NCBI RefSeq assembly: GCF_000698555.1
Contig: NZ_JFHE01000005.1
Location: forward strand, 213,488 to 277,487
Length of the DNA stretch: 64,000 nt
From: Caballeronia grimmiae
GTDB taxonomy: Bacteria; Pseudomonadota; Gammaproteobacteria; Burkholderiales; Burkholderiaceae
Direction: 5' to 3'
In this document: in pieces, positions 52,663 to 61,210 of the stretch
Layout of the letters: every line of letters starts with the position of its first letter
Numbering within the stretch: the first letter of the stretch is position 1
Position numbers and translations under genes: made by a program
Notes under the pieces: model-generated
Database searches by the model: none
What the model was told of the DNA's origin: nothing
The model's input: the letters and a program-made list of their open reading frames with translations, nothing else

Positions 52663-53271
52663 TCAGGCGTTCGCGTCGGCCAAGCCGTGCTCGATCATCC
52701 CGACGACCTGTTCCGCAAATTCGCCGTAGCCCAGCTTGCCGCCCGGCTTCAGCCACGTGAACGTCCAGTTGATCATGCCGAACACCATCATCGTGAGGGC
52801 GGTCTGATTATCCTTCGACACGCGCTGCGGATAGGCGCGGGCGAGTTGACGGGCGAACGCCGCGACGATGTCCCGCTGACGGCCGAGGACAATCTCGCGC
52901 TGCACCTCTTCGAGATATTTCACGTCGTTGAGCAGCGCAACGTGCCGGCTATGCGATGTCTCGTATTCCGCGAGAAACGCGCGCACCAGTTCCGCAAAGG
53001 CCTCTCGCTCGTCGAGGCCGCGCCGCTCGCTCGCGGCTTCCACTTCAGCGATGATCAGCATCAGCCGCTTCGTGTAGCGGTCGAGCAGATCGAAGAGAAT
53101 CGCTTCCTTGCTCGCGTAATAGTGATAAAGCCGCGCTTTCGACGTCCCGCTTGCTGCGGCGAGGTCCGCCATCGACGTGCTGGGGTAACTCGTCTGCGCG
53201 AATTTGGCGGCGGCCAGTTCGAGAATCTGTTCGCGTTGTGTTTCGTGGTCAGGCGCTTTCGTACGGGCCAT
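52663..53271 (-). CDS. paaR: TetR family regulator, probable repressor of the paa genes
   Basis: The 202-aa protein has the TetR HTH (QREQILELAAAKFAQTSYPSTSMADLAAASGTSKARLYHYYASKEAIL) at its N-terminus and a helical ligand half. It is 38 bases downstream of the DUF1835 gene and in the same direction as paaABCDE. It may therefore be the last gene of that operon and repress itself. The perfect inverted repeat in the paaA promoter (57981-57996) is of TetR type and is the likely target. In the PaaR system of betaproteobacteria, phenylacetyl-CoA is the inducer; this is inferred by similarity. Confidence 0.85.
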   Translation of the reverse strand: MARTKAPDHETQREQILELAAAKFAQTSYPSTSMADLAAASGTSKARLYHYYASKEAILFDLLDRYTKRLMLIIAEVEAASERRGLDEREAFAELVRAFLAEYETSHSRHVALLNDVKYLEEVQREIVLGRQRDIVAAFARQLARAYPQRVSKDNQTALTMMVFGMINWTFTWLKPGGKLGYGEFAEQVVGMIEHGLADANA

Positions 53272-53308
53272 TGATGGACGTTGTTTTCGGCTTAGTGGCT
53301 GGGCGAGA

Positions 53309-54088
53309 CTACCGGCGCAGTTCGGCGTCGGCGATTTCCGACGGCGTGCCGCGTATTTTAAGCCGCCCCGCCGCGACGAGTTCGCGGCATCGCCAGAAGG
53401 CGACTGAGTCGCTCAGCAGGAAGTCGAAGCGCTGCGCCATCGCCTCGCCGCAGATGCGCCTTGCCGGATGCCATTCGGAACTCGCGACGTCGAGCATTGC
53501 TTCATCGACATCCGTCCATGTGCCGGAGACGAGCATGTTGTCGCGCAGGCGGCGGTTTTCGGCGTTGGAGTGCTTTGCTTCCTGCCATTCGAGCGCGAGC
53601 CGGCTGATGCGCAGCACCGAAATAGGCGCGGCGCTCGGCAGTTTCACGAGCAGTTGTTGCGGCGAGAACATGCCGACGGCAGTCGCCTGATGGACGTCGC
53701 CGCCGGCGGCGTCGCCCAGATCAGCGAGGTTCAGCTTCGCTTCGTTCAGACGCTGCGGCACATTGCGCAGGTGATAAGCGACGCGGCGCAGCGTGAGCTG
53801 ATCCGCCGCGCTCTGGCCGTGCCACACGACGACCTGCGCGTCGCCGCGAGCCAGACGGCCGAAAAGTGTCTGTTGCGTCTTGAGTTCGGCTTCGAAATCG
53901 ACCGCACTGTTCCACACCTGACGCCAGAACGTCGCACGCGCGTCCGGCGATTCATCGACATCGCGGATGGGACCGACGGCTAGATCGTCGCGCAGGGCGA
54001 TCACCTGATCGTTGCGCCCGGCGAGCCGAAGCGCTTCGGTCAGCGACTGGGCGGCGTTGTCGCCATTCGTGACGTGAATCATGTTCAT
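53309..54088 (-). CDS. DUF1835 domain-containing protein
   Basis: The 259-aa protein starts MNMIHVTNGDNAAQSLTEALRLAGRNDQVIALRDDLAVGPI, the usual DUF1835 opening. Its middle has VVWHGQSAADQLTLRRVAYHL, and its second half has ALEWQEAKHSNAENRRLRD. The fold is unknown to me, and no catalytic residues are clear. It lies 97 bases after paaE and 38 bases before the TetR gene, all leftward. I recall this order near paa genes in related species, but cannot check it. A role in phenylacetate degradation is open. Confidence 0.82.
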   Translation of the reverse strand: MNMIHVTNGDNAAQSLTEALRLAGRNDQVIALRDDLAVGPIRDVDESPDARATFWRQVWNSAVDFEAELKTQQTLFGRLARGDAQVVVWHGQSAADQLTLRRVAYHLRNVPQRLNEAKLNLADLGDAAGGDVHQATAVGMFSPQQLLVKLPSAAPISVLRISRLALEWQEAKHSNAENRRLRDNMLVSGTWTDVDEAMLDVASSEWHPARRICGEAMAQRFDFLLSDSVAFWRCRELVAAGRLKIRGTPSEIADAELRR

Positions 54089-54184
54089 GGTGTCGGCATG
54101 CCGGAAGACGATGGGACCGCTCGAAGTGCGATCCCCAGTTTAAGCCAATCGTCGCGCGTGCCGGTGTGGGCTTTCGCGCTCAGA

Positions 54185-55273
54185 TCAACGCTCGTCGAAG
54201 CTCACGACGACGCGCTCGCTCACCGGATGACACTGGCAAGTCAGCACGAATCCGTCGTCGATTTCGTGTTGCTCCAGCGTGTAGTTCTTGTCCATCTTCA
54301 CCGTTCCTTCGACGACCTTCGCGCGACACGTGCAGCAAACGCCGCCCTTGCACGCATACGGCAGCGCGAGTCCCGCCTTGAGGCCGACATCCAGCACGCT
54401 CACGCCTTCGTACGGCAGGCGCAGCTTGCGCTTTTTCCCGTCGATGATCAGTTCCAGATCCGCCGCCGGCGTGCTTTCCGTAATCTCGATCTGCGGCACG
54501 CCCGCTTGCGGCAGCGGCGAGCCGAATCGCTCGACATGGATGCGCTGCGGCGCCACGCCCGACTCCTTCAGCGCGGCTTCGGCGGCGTCCATCATCGGCG
54601 CGGGACCGCAAATGAACGCTTCGTCGATTTCATCCGGCGGCAGCAGCGTTTCGAGGAACGCCTTGCACTTCGCTCGGTCGAGCACGCCGTTGAACAGTTC
54701 GACGTCCTGCAGGTCGTCGGACAGCACGTGGTACAGCGCGAGCCGGCTCATGTAGCGGTTCTTCAGGTCTTCGAGCTCTTCCGCGAACATGATCGCGTCG
54801 ACGCTGCGGTTGCCGTACACGAGCGTAAAGCGGCTGGTCGGCTCCATGTCGAGCGTCGTCTTGATGATCGCGAGCACCGGCGTGATGCCCGAGCCGCCCG
54901 AGAACGCGACGTAATGCTTCGCGTGATCGGCGTTCAGGTGCGTGAAGAAGCGCCCGTCGGGCGTCATCACCTCGATTTCATGGCCGGGCTTCAGTGTGTC
55001 GAACGCGAAGTTGGAGAAGCGCCCCCCGCGCACACGCTTGATGCCGATGCGCAATTCGCCGTCGCGATCGTAATCGGTCACGCCGACGCAGATCGAGTAC
55101 GAACGCCGCGTCTCTTCGCCGTCGATATGCGTCTTCAGCGTCACGAACTGGCCTTGCGTGAAGCGAAAAGCGTCGCGCAGTTCGGGCGGCACGTCGAACG
55201 AAACGGTGACGGCATCGGCGGTTTCGGGACGCACGTCGCGGATGCGCAGCGGATGGAATTGCGGTGTCGCCAT
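54185..55273 (-). CDS. paaE: Phenylacetyl-CoA epoxidase reductase subunit
   Basis: The 362-aa protein has an N-terminal FAD-binding part (RRSYSICVGVTDYDRDGELRIGIKRV), an NAD-binding part (VAFSGGSGITPVLAIIKTTL) and a C-terminal ferredoxin [2Fe-2S] domain with PYACKGGVCCTCRAKVVEG. It passes electrons from NADPH to the PaaABC oxygenase. The stop lies 97 bases before DUF1835, and it begins 21 bases after the paaD stop. Confidence 0.96.
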   Translation of the reverse strand: MATPQFHPLRIRDVRPETADAVTVSFDVPPELRDAFRFTQGQFVTLKTHIDGEETRRSYSICVGVTDYDRDGELRIGIKRVRGGRFSNFAFDTLKPGHEIEVMTPDGRFFTHLNADHAKHYVAFSGGSGITPVLAIIKTTLDMEPTSRFTLVYGNRSVDAIMFAEELEDLKNRYMSRLALYHVLSDDLQDVELFNGVLDRAKCKAFLETLLPPDEIDEAFICGPAPMMDAAEAALKESGVAPQRIHVERFGSPLPQAGVPQIEITESTPAADLELIIDGKKRKLRLPYEGVSVLDVGLKAGLALPYACKGGVCCTCRAKVVEGTVKMDKNYTLEQHEIDDGFVLTCQCHPVSERVVVSFDER

Positions 55274-55294
55274 GATGATCGTGTCTCGGAGCAG

Positions 55295-55819
55295 TCAATA
55301 CGGCTTGAAGTAATCGAACGGCTCGCGGCAGTCCAGGCAGCGATACAGCGCCTTGCACGCCGTGGAGCCGAATTGCGCAAGCCTTTCCGTGTGCGCGGAG
55401 CCGCAGCGCGGACAGGCGATGACTTCCTTCTTGTACGGCACGAAGCGCAGCGGTTGTTCGGTGCTGCTGCAAGCACCCGTCGGCGGCGCGATGCCGTAGC
55501 GGCGCAGCTTTTCGCGTGCGTCGTCGGTAATCCAGTCGGTCGTCCAGGCGGGCGCGAGCACCGTCTTCACGCGATGCGCGCCGAGTGCCGCGTTGTCGAT
55601 CGCCTGCGCGATGTCCTCCGCAATCTGCGACATCGCCGGGCATCCCGAGTACGTCGGCGTGATGACGACTTCGAGCACGCCGTCGTCGCCGTGGCGGACG
55701 TCGCGCAAAATGCCGAGTTCGCGGATCGACACCACCGGGATTTCCGGATCGGGCACCGATTCGAGGACGGACCACGCGCGCTGCAGCGTGGCGTCGGCGT
55801 GGGCGTTCGCGGCTGTCAT
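55295..55819 (-). CDS. paaD: Phenylacetyl-CoA epoxidase accessory subunit PaaD
   Basis: The 174-aa protein has a DUF59/MIP18-like N-terminal half (WSVLESVPDPEIPVVSIRELGILRDV, then TPTYSGCPAMSQIAEDI) and a C-terminal zinc-ribbon-like set of cysteines in CPRCGSAHTERLAQFGSTACKALYRCLDC. PaaD is thought to help iron-sulfur assembly of PaaE or the complex. The start overlaps the paaC stop by one base, a tight coupling. Confidence 0.93.
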   Translation of the reverse strand: MTAANAHADATLQRAWSVLESVPDPEIPVVSIRELGILRDVRHGDDGVLEVVITPTYSGCPAMSQIAEDIAQAIDNAALGAHRVKTVLAPAWTTDWITDDAREKLRRYGIAPPTGACSSTEQPLRFVPYKKEVIACPRCGSAHTERLAQFGSTACKALYRCLDCREPFDYFKPY

Positions 55820-56616
55820 CACCAGGTCGCGCCCGGATGTTGCCGCGCGATGCTCTGCATTTCGGCGAGCAGATAGCCCATGTGCTCGGAATGTTCGCCG
55901 AGCTTGCCCGTGCTGATGTGCTTCGCTTCGGCGGGCGCGCGGAGCGTGGCTTCGTCGATCGCCGATGAAACCGCTTCGCGCCACGCAGCCTCGAAATCGC
56001 TTGCGAGCGGCGCGATGCCCGCTTCGGCCACCGCGCGCTCGACGGCGTCGGGATGAAAGAACTCGCGCGTGTACGGCATCAGATAATCGAGCGCCGCCTG
56101 CGCCCGCCGATGCGATTCGTCCGTGCCATCGCCCAGGCGCACGAACCAGTCGCGGGCGTGGTGCAGGTGGTAGCGCGTTTCCTTGATCGACTTCGCCGCG
56201 ATCGCCGCGAGGTGCGTATCCGACGACGCCTGCAACGCCGTCCACAACTCGGACATCAGCGCCGAATACAGAAAGTTGCGCACGATGGTGACCGCGTAGT
56301 CGCGCTCGGTGCGCGCCGTGCCCGCGAGCGGGCCGAAGTGCGGCAACTCGACGAGTGTGTAATTCGCGAACTCGCGCTCGGCGCGGAAATACGCATAATC
56401 GTCTTCGGTCTTCTTCTGACCGGTGAGTTCGGCTTCGAGCGTCGCCGCGTGCGAGTACAGCAGCCGCGCCTGACCGATCAGATCGAGACTCATGTTCGCC
56501 AGCGCGATGTCCTCTTCCAGCGCCGGGCCGTGGCTGCACCATTCGGCGTTGCGCTGACCGAGGATCAGCGCGTTATCGGCGAGACGCAGCACATAGGCGA
56601 GATGTTCGGTGCTCAT
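55819..56616 (-). CDS. paaC: Phenylacetyl-CoA epoxidase structural subunit PaaC
   Basis: The 265-aa protein is all-helical and has LRLADNALILGQRNAEWCSHGPALEEDIALANMSLDLIGQARLLY at its start and HHARDWFVRLGDGTDESHRRAQAAL in the middle. PaaC resembles PaaA in fold but lacks the diiron site, and it holds the catalytic subunit in place. It lies 9 bases after paaB and overlaps paaD. Confidence 0.95.
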   Translation of the reverse strand: MSTEHLAYVLRLADNALILGQRNAEWCSHGPALEEDIALANMSLDLIGQARLLYSHAATLEAELTGQKKTEDDYAYFRAEREFANYTLVELPHFGPLAGTARTERDYAVTIVRNFLYSALMSELWTALQASSDTHLAAIAAKSIKETRYHLHHARDWFVRLGDGTDESHRRAQAALDYLMPYTREFFHPDAVERAVAEAGIAPLASDFEAAWREAVSSAIDEATLRAPAEAKHISTGKLGEHSEHMGYLLAEMQSIARQHPGATW

Positions 56617-56625
56617 GTCGCGCCC

Positions 56626-56910
56626 TTACATGTGGTTGATTTCGTCGGGCAGCACGAAGAACGTCGGATGCCGATAGATCTTGTCGCCGGCGGGCTCGAA
56701 CAGCTCGCCCTTGTCGGCCGGATCGGACGCCGTGATCGCCGCGGACGGCACCACCCAGATGCTCACGCCTTCCTGGCGCCGTGTGTAGACGTCGCGCGCC
56801 ATGCGCAGCGCGGCGCTTGCGTCGGCAGCGTGGAGGCTGCCGCAGTGTTTGTGATCGAGTCCCTGCTTGCTGCGCACGAAGACTTCCCAGATCGGCCATT
56901 CCTTGCTCAT
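56626..56910 (-). CDS. paaB: Phenylacetyl-CoA epoxidase subunit PaaB
   Basis: The 94-aa protein has WPIWEVFVRSKQGLDHKHCGSLHAADASAALRMARDVYTRR and ends in YRHPTFFVLPDEINHM, the usual PaaB pattern. It is a small subunit needed to bridge PaaAC heterodimers. It sits between paaA (24-base gap) and paaC (9-base gap). Confidence 0.95.
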   Translation of the reverse strand: MSKEWPIWEVFVRSKQGLDHKHCGSLHAADASAALRMARDVYTRRQEGVSIWVVPSAAITASDPADKGELFEPAGDKIYRHPTFFVLPDEINHM

Positions 56911-56934
56911 GTCGATATCTCCTCGATGCTCGCT

Positions 56935-57936
56935 TCAGGCCGCAAGCTTCTGCGCGCGCGCCTTCTGTTTCTCCGCGTAGGCGATCGCGGCCTCGCGCAC
57001 CCATGCGCCGTCGTCGTGCGCCTTGACGCGGGTGGCGAGGCGCTCCTTGTTGCAGGGGCCGTCGCCGTTGACGACGCGCCAGAATTCTTCCCAGTCGATC
57101 TCGCCGTAATCGTGCGCGCCGCGCACCGCGTTCCACTTCAAGTCCGGATCGGGCAGCGTCACGCCGAGAATCTTTGCCTGCTCGACGGTCGCGTCGACGA
57201 ACTTCTGGCGCAGGTCATCGTTCGAAATGCGCTTGATGCCCCACGCGAAAGACTGGCCGCTGTGGATCGAATCCTTGTCACTCGGGCCGAACATCATCAG
57301 CACCGGCCACCACCAGCGGTTCACGGCCTGCTGCACGAGATCCTTTTGCGCCTGCGTGCCTTTCATCATCGCGAGGAGGGCGTCGAAACCCTGCCGCTGA
57401 TGGAACGACTCTTCCTTGCAGATGCGGATCATCGCGCGCGCATACGGCCCGTAGGTGCAGCGGCACAGCGGGATCTGGTTCATGATCGCCGCGCCATCGA
57501 CGAGCCAGCCGATCACGCCGACGTCGGCCCACGTGGGCGTCGGATAATTGAAGATGCTCGAATATTTCGCCTTGCCGGCGTGCAGCGCATCGACCAGTTG
57601 ATCGCGCGAGACGCCGAGCGTTTCCGCCGCGCTATATAGATAGAGGCCGTGGCCGCCTTCGTCCTGAACCTTGGCGAGCAGGATCGCCTTGCGCTTGAGG
57701 CTGGGCGCGCGGCTGATCCAGTTGCCCTCCGGCTGCATGCCGATGATTTCCGAATGCGCGTGCTGCGAAATCTGCCGCACCAGCGTCTTTCGATACGCCT
57801 CCGGCATCCAGTCTTGCGGCTCGATTTTGCCGTCGGCCTGCATCACGGCGTCGAAGCGTTGCTGCTCGGAAGAGGCGTCGGCGGGGGCGTCCGAAGCGGG
57901 TTGCTGACCGGGAAGATCGAGAGATTGGGTGTACAT
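56935..57936 (-). CDS. paaA: Phenylacetyl-CoA epoxidase catalytic subunit PaaA
   Basis: The 333-aa protein has the diiron-site helices [17 protein letters not shown] and [21 protein letters not shown], and [32 protein letters not shown] near its front. It carries the oxygen-activating carboxylate-bridged diiron centre that makes the ring 1,2-epoxide of phenylacetyl-CoA. I chose the ATG at 57936; the frame extends upstream through the promoter and operator, which rules out earlier starts. It is the first gene of the leftward operon paaABCDE-DUF1835-tetR. Confidence 0.96.
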   Translation of the reverse strand: MYTQSLDLPGQQPASDAPADASSEQQRFDAVMQADGKIEPQDWMPEAYRKTLVRQISQHAHSEIIGMQPEGNWISRAPSLKRKAILLAKVQDEGGHGLYLYSAAETLGVSRDQLVDALHAGKAKYSSIFNYPTPTWADVGVIGWLVDGAAIMNQIPLCRCTYGPYARAMIRICKEESFHQRQGFDALLAMMKGTQAQKDLVQQAVNRWWWPVLMMFGPSDKDSIHSGQSFAWGIKRISNDDLRQKFVDATVEQAKILGVTLPDPDLKWNAVRGAHDYGEIDWEEFWRVVNGDGPCNKERLATRVKAHDDGAWVREAAIAYAEKQKARAQKLAA

Positions 57937-57972
57937 GGCGGACACTCGCTCATGGGAAGTCGCTGTCGGCCG

Positions 57973-57996
57973 ATTATAAACCGACCGGACGGTCGG
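57973..57996 (-). promoter_or_regulatory. paa promoter -10 and TetR-type operator
   Basis: On the minus strand a perfect TATAAT (57973-57978) is preceded by the inverted repeat CCGACCG-TC-CGGTCGG (57981-57996). The repeat fills most of the 17-base spacer to the presumed -35. A bound repressor would block the polymerase. This agrees with the ACCGACCG-type PaaR operators I recall from betaproteobacteria. Confidence 0.82.
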
Positions 57997-58047
57997 GTAA
58001 TCGGTTTTTTCGAGATGACCGGGAATTCCCCTAGGCGATCCGGCAAT

Positions 58048-58081
58048 GAAAAATGGCGCCGCTCCTTTCGGAGGCGGCGCC
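58048..58081 (-). terminator. Terminator of the MFS gene upstream of the paa promoter
   Basis: On the minus strand a GGCGCCGC-C-TCC/GGAGCGGCGCC hairpin (58055-58081, one bulged base) is followed by ATTTTTCATT. It lies 24 bases past the MFS stop and before the paa promoter. Confidence 0.8.
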
Positions 58082-58104
58082 GCTTCTCGATGCAAGCGTG
58101 CGGA

Positions 58105-59580
58105 TTAGCGCGCGGTCTGTCCGGTGAAATCTTCCGCGTCGACGTCATAGCCCGACGGCTCCCAGCGCACCGCGAACAGCGCGACGAGCCCGGCGAGCGG
58201 CGCCACCGCGATGATCCAGAAAACCTTCGTCCCGAGCGCCGCCGACAACACCGGGAACAGGAACAGCGAAACGGTCGAACTGGCGCGCATCAGCGTCTGA
58301 TTGAAGCCGACGCCCACGCCGCGCAGCGATGTCGGATAGCTCAGCGACGCGAACGTCATGCTATGCGACCCCGGCCCGATGCCTTGCCCCAGCAGGAACG
58401 CGGCAAGCAGCGCAATCGCGATGACGACCTGTGTGCCCGTCGCGGGCTTGCCGACCAGCGCGAGTCCGACGAGCGCCACCAGCTGAAACGCGTAACCGAC
58501 GACCGTCAGGTTCCACGCGCCGAACTTCGGCACGGTCCGCACGGCGAACAGCCCGCCGGCGAACGCGAAGCACAGGTTCAGCGCGAGCGACGCGAGAATC
58601 GTGGTGAGCATCGACTGCGCGAGAAAGCTGGAGATGATGACCGGCAGCCCGAACGCGACGGCGTTATACGCAAAGGACGACGCAATCGCGATGACCGTCG
58701 CCAGCACCGTCCGGCGCAGGTACACGCCGCGCAACAGCGCCCCATAGTTGGCGAACGACGCGCGGCGCGCTTTCGGCGCCTTCGATGCGGCGGACGCGCT
58801 GTCATCGACGCGCGCATCGATGCCATAGGAACGCTTGAGGATCGCGGCGGCGCCGGCGAGATCGCCCTGATTGGCCGCCCACACGGGCGATTCGCTCATG
58901 TAGCGGCTGCGGATCGCGATGATCGCAATCGCGGGCACCGCGCCGAAGCCGAGAATCAGCCGCCACAGCCAGCCCGCGTTGTGCTCGGGCAGCACGGCGT
59001 ACAGGCCCAGCACGAGCAGATAGGAAACGCTGATCGCGGCGTACCAGGTCGGGCACCACATCGCGACACGGGCGGCCTTGTTGCCACGGCCTTGCAGCCG
59101 TGAGAATTCGGCGAGAAACGCCATCGCCACCGGCAAATCGATGCCGACGCCCAGTCCCATCACGAAGCGCGCTCCGCCGAGCACCCACGCGTTCGGTGCG
59201 AGCGCGCAGGCAATCGCTGCGACGACGAAGAAGAACATGTCGGCCATGAACACGCGATAGCGGCCGATCTTGTCGGTCAGATAGCCGCCGAGAAATGCGC
59301 CGATGATCGCGCCGAACGTAATCGCGGACGCGACAAAACCGGTTCCGGTCGGCGTCAGCGAAAACTCGCGTGCAATGTCCTTCACGCCGAACGCGAGCGC
59401 GCCGAGGTCATAGGCATCCAGAAAGATCCCGCCGAGCGCAATCGCGACGACGATGCGCGCGTCGCTGCCGACGGCCGCGCCACGATTGACGAGGTTGGAC
59501 ACATCCGCGGCGCTGCGGATGACGGGGCGCGCATCGGCGGCCCGGGTGGAAGCGCGATCGGGCGCGGTGGAGACTGACAT
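58105..59580 (-). CDS. MFS transporter
   Basis: The 491-aa protein has 12 membrane segments, an IVVAIALGGIFLDAYDLGALAFGVKDIAREF opening, FLGGYLTDKIGRYRVFMADM (motif after segment two) and GLGVGIDLPVAMAFLAEFSRLQGRG, signs of the sugar or aromatic-acid MFS branch. It ends with a YDVDAEDFTGQTAR tail. Its neighbour is the paa operon, but its own terminator separates it. Import of an aromatic acid such as phenylacetate is a guess. Confidence 0.9.
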   Translation of the reverse strand: MSVSTAPDRASTRAADARPVIRSAADVSNLVNRGAAVGSDARIVVAIALGGIFLDAYDLGALAFGVKDIAREFSLTPTGTGFVASAITFGAIIGAFLGGYLTDKIGRYRVFMADMFFFVVAAIACALAPNAWVLGGARFVMGLGVGIDLPVAMAFLAEFSRLQGRGNKAARVAMWCPTWYAAISVSYLLVLGLYAVLPEHNAGWLWRLILGFGAVPAIAIIAIRSRYMSESPVWAANQGDLAGAAAILKRSYGIDARVDDSASAASKAPKARRASFANYGALLRGVYLRRTVLATVIAIASSFAYNAVAFGLPVIISSFLAQSMLTTILASLALNLCFAFAGGLFAVRTVPKFGAWNLTVVGYAFQLVALVGLALVGKPATGTQVVIAIALLAAFLLGQGIGPGSHSMTFASLSYPTSLRGVGVGFNQTLMRASSTVSLFLFPVLSAALGTKVFWIIAVAPLAGLVALFAVRWEPSGYDVDAEDFTGQTAR

Positions 59581-59760
59581 GAGCTAGACCGGAAAGGTAA
59601 AAAGTTGTCGATGCAACGAATGGCGCGATCGTACTGGCCCGGCTCCGCGCGACCAAATTCTTTTTCGTTATTTGATGACTTACGACGGCGGCGGCCTGCG
59701 CCGCGTCGCGCCGACCGTGCGATGCGACAATGACGCTCTCGATTTTTAGCGGCTTTCAGC

Positions 59761-61047
59761 ATGGCGTCTGTCAACAACAAGGAATCGGCCGATGAGGTGG
59801 TCGAGGTCGCGATCGTCGGCGGCGGGCCGGCTGGCCTGATGGCCGCCGAAGCGCTTGCGGCAGGCGGCGCGCGTGTCGACGTGTTCGACGCGATGCCGTC
59901 GGTTGGTCGGAAGTTTCTGATGGCGGGCAAGGGCGGCATGAATCTCACCCACTCCGAACCGTCCGATGCGTTTCTCGCCCGCTACGGCACGCGTCGCGCG
60001 AACATCGCGCCGCTGCTCGCGCGTTTCGATGCCGCCGCGTTGCGCGAATGGGTCCACGGCCTGGGCGTGGAGACGTTCGTCGGCAGTTCGGGACGCGTCT
60101 TTCCGACCGACATGAAGGCGGCGCCGATGCTGCGCGCGTGGCTGCATCGGCTGCGCGCGTCGGGGGTGAGGCTGCACATGCGGCATCGATGGCTCGGCTG
60201 GGCCGGCGATGGCGTCTCGGTCTCGCGTTTCGCCACGCCGGAGGGCGAGAAACGTGTCCGTCACGACGCGCTCGTGCTTGCGCTGGGCGGGGCGAGCTGG
60301 CCGCAACTCGGCTCGGACGGCCGCGCGGTGGCGCATCTGGCGGCGCGCGGCGTGAATGTGCGGCCGTTTCTGCCGTCGAACTGCGGGTTCGATGTGGGAT
60401 GGACGCCGCACTTCAGCAGCCGCTTCGCGGGCGAGCCGCTCAAGTCGGTCGCGATCGGCGTGCCGCGTGCGGACGGCGCGGTGGACTGGCGCATCGGCGA
60501 GTGCCTGATTACGGAGCAGGGCATCGAAGGAAGCCTGATTTACGCGCTTTCCGCACCGATTCGCGATCATCTGATGGCAAGCGGCGATGCGGGGACGACG
60601 CTTCTGCTCGATCTGACGCCGCAGCTTTCCGCCGAGCGTGTGAGGGATGAGGTGCTACATCCGCGCGGGGCACGTTCGCTGTCGAGTCACCTTCAGAGCC
60701 GGCTGCATCTGGCGGGCGTCAAGGCGGGACTGCTGCGCGAATGCCTCAGCAAGGATGAATACGCCGATCCCGAGACGCTCGCGGCGCGCATCAAGGCGCT
60801 GCCGCTGCGCGTGCTGCGTCCCCGGCCGATGGCGGAAGTGATCAGTAGCGCGGGCGGCGTGGCGTTCGAATCGCTCGATCAGCGTTCGATGCTCACCGCG
60901 CTGCCCGGCGTGTTCTGCGCGGGCGAGATGCTCGACTGGGAAGCGCCGACCGGCGGTTATTTGCTGACGGCGTGTTTTGCGAGTGGACTTGTCGCGGGGG
61001 AAGGGGCGCTTGCCTGGCTCAGGGAGCGGGCTCGCGAGATGGACTGA
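59761..61047 (+). CDS. BaiN/RdsA-type NAD(P)/FAD-dependent oxidoreductase (TIGR03862-like)
   Basis: The 428-aa protein has VAIVGGGPAGLMAAEALAAGGARVDVFDAMPSVGRKFLMAGKGG near the start, then LHMRHRWLGWAG, LALGGASWPQLGSDG and a final FCAGEMLDWEAPTGGYLLTACFASG. These are the marks of the HI0933-like flavoprotein family (YhiN, BaiN). The substrate is unknown. It begins 181 bases from the divergent MFS gene. Confidence 0.88.
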   Translation: MASVNNKESADEVVEVAIVGGGPAGLMAAEALAAGGARVDVFDAMPSVGRKFLMAGKGGMNLTHSEPSDAFLARYGTRRANIAPLLARFDAAALREWVHGLGVETFVGSSGRVFPTDMKAAPMLRAWLHRLRASGVRLHMRHRWLGWAGDGVSVSRFATPEGEKRVRHDALVLALGGASWPQLGSDGRAVAHLAARGVNVRPFLPSNCGFDVGWTPHFSSRFAGEPLKSVAIGVPRADGAVDWRIGECLITEQGIEGSLIYALSAPIRDHLMASGDAGTTLLLDLTPQLSAERVRDEVLHPRGARSLSSHLQSRLHLAGVKAGLLRECLSKDEYADPETLAARIKALPLRVLRPRPMAEVISSAGGVAFESLDQRSMLTALPGVFCAGEMLDWEAPTGGYLLTACFASGLVAGEGALAWLRERAREMD

Positions 61048-61210
61048 AGGCGATCGGGCGCGTGAGGAGGTACGGCTGAGCGAGCGGGCGGAGCAGGAAG
61101 TGCCGCGAGAGCACTAGCGCACGGACGGTTCGACAGCCGGAACAGGCGCGCGGCGCGGCACTTCGACATCCGGCGACCGCGCCCGCGATCGCCGGAAATG
61201 GCGGTCCAGG

